From Cytobacillus oceanisediminis (lineage in GTDB: Bacteria; Bacillota; Bacilli; Bacillales; Cytobacillaceae), in assembly GCF_003182355.1 (NCBI RefSeq), contig NZ_QGTW01000007.1, positions 206,723 through 270,722 of the forward strand: a stretch of 64,000 bases of DNA, read 5' to 3'. The notes under the pieces were generated by a model that worked only from the letters and a program-made list of their open reading frames with translations, was not told where the DNA came from and did no database searches. Made by a program: the position numbers and the translations under genes. This document shows, piece after piece, positions 60,612 to 64,000 of the stretch; the stretch's first letter is position 1; each line of letters starts with the position of its first letter.

Positions 60612-61524
60612 ATGATTCTAAAACATCGTTACGAGACAGAAGGATTGAAACTGCTCCGATATTTAAATATTCGGATGAAGCTTACTTCAAAGAATTACAC
60701 ACATTATCTCTACTTAGAAAAGGATTTACTGGGGAAAAGCAGTTTGACATGCTGCTGCAAAGCATGCCTGATGAATCGATCATACTTAATGATTTATTGC
60801 TGGAATATAGCAATACCATTTTCCAAATTGACTCACTGCTTATAACTGGAGACTGTATTTATGTTTTTGAGATTAAAAACTATGAAGGGGACTTTTATAT
60901 TAACCATGACAAATGGTGCACTACTTCAAAATCTGAAATCAAAAACCCACTCCTTCAGCTGCAGCGAAGCGAATCATTGCTAAGGCGACTTCTACTAGAC
61001 CTTGGATTTAATGCTCCTATAAAATCCTACCTTATCTTCATTAACCCCGAATTTTAATTATATCAAGCTCCCTTGAACCTCCTGCTGTATTTCCTGCTCA
61101 GCTTAACCGCTTTTTACTCAAATTGAAATTGAAAGCCATAAACTCAAAAGAAAAACATTTAAAGCTAACTGAAAAATTAATATCTTTGAATTTGAAGGAA
61201 ACCCCATTTGCAAAGAAACCTGAGTATACGTTTGAGGAGCTGGAAAAGGGGATAACCTGTGCAGCTTGACAACAATTTATGAAACCATTACATAAATCAG
61301 GATTAGTTTGTAGAGAATGCGGCTGCAAGGAAGATATTGATTCAGCAATCGTAAGAAGTACTGAAGAATTTAGAGTCCTGTTTCCAGAAATGAAGATATC
61401 AACAAATAGCATACACGAATGGTGTAAAGTCATTCAATTAAAAAAGAGAATTAGGAGAACTTTAGCAAGCAACTATAAGCACATTACCAATGGAAAATCT
61501 TCATACTTCGATCCATGCAGATAA
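60612..61524 (+). pseudogene. NERD (nuclease-related domain) gene with several disruptions
   Basis: Starts MILKHRYETEGLKLLRYLN after AAAGGATGTG. The frame shifts near 60722 (EKD to KGFTGEKQF), continues with the NERD core IFQIDSLLITGDCIYVFEIKNYEG, then meets TAA at 61056-61058 within NPEF-stop-LYQAPLN. It shifts again near 61080 to PAVFPAQLNRF and meets TGA at about 61267 before the C-terminal zinc finger CRECGC and FRVLFPEMKIS. Restored, it would encode about 305 residues. Two frameshifts and two stops make real decay more likely than sequencing error. Confidence 0.85.
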
Positions 61525-61624
61525 AAATTGAAGTGATTCATAACTAGTATCTGTTAGAATGCCAATTCTTAATTGGCTGATTCCCAGTTAGATGTACACC
61601 TCCTTAAGCATCGATACTGTTCAG

Positions 61625-61915
61625 GGGGATAGTTCAATTTGGAATTAATTTTCCTTGATCAACGGCTCTATTCCACACGATTAGTTCCCTTTAGAATCCA
61701 CTTTTCCTATTCAACTGCTCTATTCAGGGAAATTAATTTCCAGTAGATCTACTTATCTTGTTTCACCGGCATTATTCCGAAATTAATTTACGTTATTCCT
61801 TGAGCTGCCTGGTACTATTCAGCAGATCTCGCTTAATTTATCTCTTATATCTTTCACTAGCCTTCCGAACTATTCAGAACTCCTTCGAAACCAGCCTCTG
61901 AATCGTTCGGAACCT
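61625..61915 (+). repeat. degenerate ~50-bp tandem array
   Basis: Units begin with a variant of GCTCTATTC at about 61664, 61716, 61766, 61807 and 61863, spaced 41-56 bp. Several contain (G/C)AAATTAATTT. Similarity between units is low but ordered. No gene is seen in 61525-62085. Confidence 0.45.
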
Positions 61916-62085
61916 TTTATTAAGATAATTGAAGATAATAATATAAGCCTAAAACAAAAGCAAATGGCTCCTTTATTCAAGAAACAAGTTCATTCCATCT
62001 AATTTATTTCCAAACTTCTCAGCAAGCTTTTCATGTTTGGTTTATTCATTTACCACATCATGTTCAAAATACTAAGAGCACAAAA

Positions 62086-62118
62086 AAAACGGTTTTCCAT
62101 AAGGAAAACCGTTTTTTC
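62086..62118 (-). terminator. Terminator of the rRNA-tRNA operon
   Basis: AAAAAACGGTTTTCC and GGAAAACCGTTTTTT form a 15-bp stem with ATAA loop, immediately after the last tRNA on the minus strand. Confidence 0.95.
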
Positions 62119-62122
62119 ATGA

Positions 62123-62204
62123 TACCGGTGGTCGGGGTCGAACCGACACTCCAGAAGGAACACGATTTTGAGTCGTGCGCGTCTGCCAATTCCGCCACAC
62201 CGGC
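62123..62204 (-). tRNA. tRNA-Leu (CAA)
   Basis: GCCGGTG acceptor, long variable arm, anticodon loop CTCAAAA. The 3' CCA is not encoded. Last tRNA of the array. Confidence 0.93.
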
Positions 62205-62227
62205 ATATTAAAATGTAGTAAATCTTG

Positions 62228-62316
62228 TGGTGCCGAGGACCGGAATCGAACCGGTACGGTAGTCACCTACCGCAGGATTTTAAGTCCTGTGCGTCTGCCA
62301 GTTCCGCCACCCCGGC
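62228..62316 (-). tRNA. tRNA-Leu (UAA)
   Basis: GCCGGGG acceptor, long variable arm, anticodon loop CTTAAAA, CCA encoded. Confidence 0.95.
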
Positions 62317-62344
62317 ATATATCAGCGTTTCAAGATTTAACTTT

Positions 62345-62418
<74 letters not shown>

Positions 62419-62436
62419 ATAAAGTTTAAAGTTCTC

Positions 62437-62511
62437 TGGAGCGGAAGACGGGATTCGAACCCGCGACCCTCACCTTGGCAAGGTGATGTTCTACCACTGA
62501 ACTACTTCCGC
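62437..62511 (-). tRNA. tRNA-Gly (GCC)
   Basis: GCGGAAG acceptor, anticodon loop TTGCCAA, CCA encoded. Confidence 0.95.
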
Positions 62512-62515
62512 AAAA

Positions 62516-62590
62516 TGGCTGGGCTAGCAGGATTCGAACCTGCGAGTGACGGAGTCAAAGTCCGGTGCCTTACCGCTTGGCTATAGCCCA
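62516..62590 (-). tRNA. tRNA-Gln (UUG)
   Basis: TGGGCTA acceptor with the usual 5' U, anticodon loop CTTTGAC, CCA encoded. Confidence 0.95.
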
Positions 62591-62650
62591 TTGACAATTT
62601 CATGTTACATATATATGAGTTTACTGCTTGTTTTATCACTTTTAAAATTA

Positions 62651-62727
62651 TGGGGCGACTGATGGGAATCGAACCCACGAGTGTCGGAGCCACAATCCGA
62701 TGCGTTAACCACTTCGCCACAGCCGCC
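62651..62727 (-). tRNA. tRNA-His (GUG)
   Basis: Encodes the extra G-1 opposite C73, anticodon loop TTGTGGC, CCA encoded. Confidence 0.95.
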
Positions 62728-62737
62728 ATCATAATAT

Positions 62738-62811
62738 TGGCAGGGGTAGTAGGAATCGAACCCACATCAAAGGTTTTGGAGACCTTCGTTTTACCATTAA
62801 ACTATACCCCT
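62738..62811 (-). tRNA. tRNA-Trp (CCA)
   Basis: AGGGGTA acceptor, anticodon loop CTCCAAA, CCA encoded. Confidence 0.95.
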
Positions 62812-62818
62812 ATTTAAA

Positions 62819-62902
62819 TGGTGGAGGGGGGCAGATTCGAACTGCCGAACCCGAAGGAGCGGATTTACAGTCCGCCGCGTTTAGCCACTTCGCTACCCCT
62901 CC
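62819..62902 (-). tRNA. tRNA-Tyr (GUA)
   Basis: GGAGGGG acceptor, long variable arm, anticodon loop CTGTAAA, CCA encoded. Confidence 0.95.
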
Positions 62903-62923
62903 GTTATTACTTTATAAGAAAAA

Positions 62924-62999
<76 letters not shown>

Positions 63000-63006
63000 T
63001 TATAAA

Positions 63007-63082
63007 TGGTGGCTCAGGACGGAATCGAACCGCCGACACAAGGATTTTCAGTCCTTTGCTCTACCGACTGAGCTACTGAGCC
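63007..63082 (-). tRNA. tRNA-Phe (GAA)
   Basis: GGCTCAG acceptor, anticodon loop CTGAAAA, CCA encoded. Confidence 0.95.
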
Positions 63083-63094
63083 ACATTTTAAAAA

Positions 63095-63171
63095 TGGCGG
63101 TCCGGACGGGACTCGAACCCGCGACCTCCTGCGTGACAGGCAGGCATTCTAACCAACTGAACTACCGGACC
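63095..63171 (-). tRNA. tRNA-Asp (GUC)
   Basis: GGTCCGG acceptor, anticodon loop CTGTCAC, CCA encoded. Confidence 0.95.
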
Positions 63172-63174
63172 AGA

Positions 63175-63248
<74 letters not shown>

Positions 63249-63259
63249 ATAATATTATA

Positions 63260-63335
63260 TGGTGGAGGATGACGGGATCGAACCGCCGACCCTCTGCTTG
63301 TAAGGCAGATGCTCTCCCAGCTGAGCTAATCCTCC
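63260..63335 (-). tRNA. tRNA-Val (UAC)
   Basis: GGAGGAT acceptor, anticodon loop CTTACAA, CCA encoded. Confidence 0.95.
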
Positions 63336-63339
63336 AAAA

Positions 63340-63414
63340 TGGTGACCCCTACGGGATTCGAACCCGTGTTACCGCCGTGAAAGGGCGGTGTCTTAACCGC
63401 TTGACCAAGGGGCC
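63340..63414 (-). tRNA. tRNA-Glu (UUC)
   Basis: GGCCCCT acceptor, anticodon loop CTTTCAC, CCA encoded. Confidence 0.95.
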
Positions 63415-63430
63415 AATATGAAATTTATAA

Positions 63431-63521
63431 TGGCGGAGAGCAAGGGATTTGAACCCTTGATACGCGGTTAGCGTATACACGATTTCCAATCGTGCTCCTT
63501 CGGCCACTCGGACAGCTCTCC
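63431..63521 (-). tRNA. tRNA-Ser (GGA)
   Basis: GGAGAGC acceptor, long variable arm, anticodon loop TTGGAAA, CCA encoded. Confidence 0.95.
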
Positions 63522-63524
63522 ATA

Positions 63525-63599
63525 TGGCTCCGCAGGTAGGATTCGAACCTACGACCGTTCGGTTAACAGCCGAATGCTCTACCACTGAGCTACTGCGGA
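63525..63599 (-). tRNA. tRNA-Asn (GUU)
   Basis: TCCGCAG acceptor, anticodon loop CTGTTAA, CCA encoded. First tRNA after 5S rRNA. Confidence 0.95.
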
Positions 63600-63618
63600 A
63601 TAGTGATATAATGAAACA

Positions 63619-63736
<118 letters not shown>

Positions 63737-63861
63737 TATTTTTCAAAGACAAGTATTATTATACCGTCTTTTTATGATTTTTCAAGAGGAAATTTAAAAT
63801 TTTCGTTCCCTCAAAACTAGATAATGCATGAAGAAGTGTTGCCGAGTAATACCAATAATTT

Positions 63862-64000
<139 letters not shown>

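Noticed and set aside
60605..61057. A stand-alone 150-residue NERD protein starting at 60605
   Set aside because: The family N-terminus is in the frame beginning at 60612 and the C-terminus lies beyond the stop; the segment is the middle of a broken gene.

Overview
The window looks like chromosomal DNA of a low-GC endospore-forming member of the Bacillaceae; the exact genus (Cytobacillus/Mesobacillus/Bacillus-like) is inference. Sporulation genes (spoVR, prkA, yhbH), A+G-rich ribosome binding sites, cre-like, PurR-like, SigB-like and SigE-like sites, a SAM-I riboswitch and an rRNA operon followed by 16 tRNAs in the order known from Bacillus subtilis trnD all agree. No prophage, insertion sequence or CRISPR array is seen.

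Region 1 (1-16 kb) follows the B. subtilis yhc/yhd neighbourhood: spoVR (partial), yhdC-like, yhdB, azr (yhdA), yhcZ, yhcY, pgcA, yhcX, yhcU, yhcT. Inserted into it are a two-component system with two PepSY proteins, an SDR oxidoreductase and a BdbC/thioredoxin pair. Region 2 (16-27 kb) holds an aldo/keto reductase, the RNA polymerase recycling helicase HelD, a small HTH gene, an EF-G-binding protein and a gluconate cluster (gnd-gntP-gntK) divergent from an RpiR-type regulator. Region 3 (27-39 kb) holds transport and amino-acid genes: pbuG under PurR boxes, a YitT-family protein, tcyP, a frameshifted acetyltransferase, proC, a 3-methyladenine glycosylase, a DUF421 protein, a cation/proton antiporter, and hom behind a SAM-I riboswitch. 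Region 4 (39-50 kb) holds a Nudix hydrolase, a SigB-type stress protein, yhbH and prkA, several very small proteins, a nitroreductase, trmL, yhbB, queG and a tRNA-Gly.

Region 5 (50-60 kb) is one catabolic unit on the minus strand: a sugar ABC importer (binding protein and two permeases, no ATPase), a YesM/YesN-type two-component system, a ThuA-domain protein, two Gfo/Idh/MocA dehydrogenases and a sugar isomerase/epimerase. This composition suggests uptake of an oligosaccharide or glycoside and its processing through keto-sugar intermediates under CcpA control. It is the best candidate for an undescribed pathway. Region 6 (60-64 kb) has a multiply disrupted NERD pseudogene, a degenerate ~50-bp tandem array, the 16-tRNA array, 5S rRNA and the 3' end of 23S rRNA.

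Between genes there are three full copies and one fragment of a ~200-270-bp element with inverted ends (MITE-like), and four occurrences of a GGTACC-N-GGTACC palindrome, two of them within nearly identical 30-bp units. Several genes carry apparent single-base frameshifts or stops (about 12.8, 29.5, 32.6 and 60.6-61.3 kb). These could be real decay or base-calling errors.
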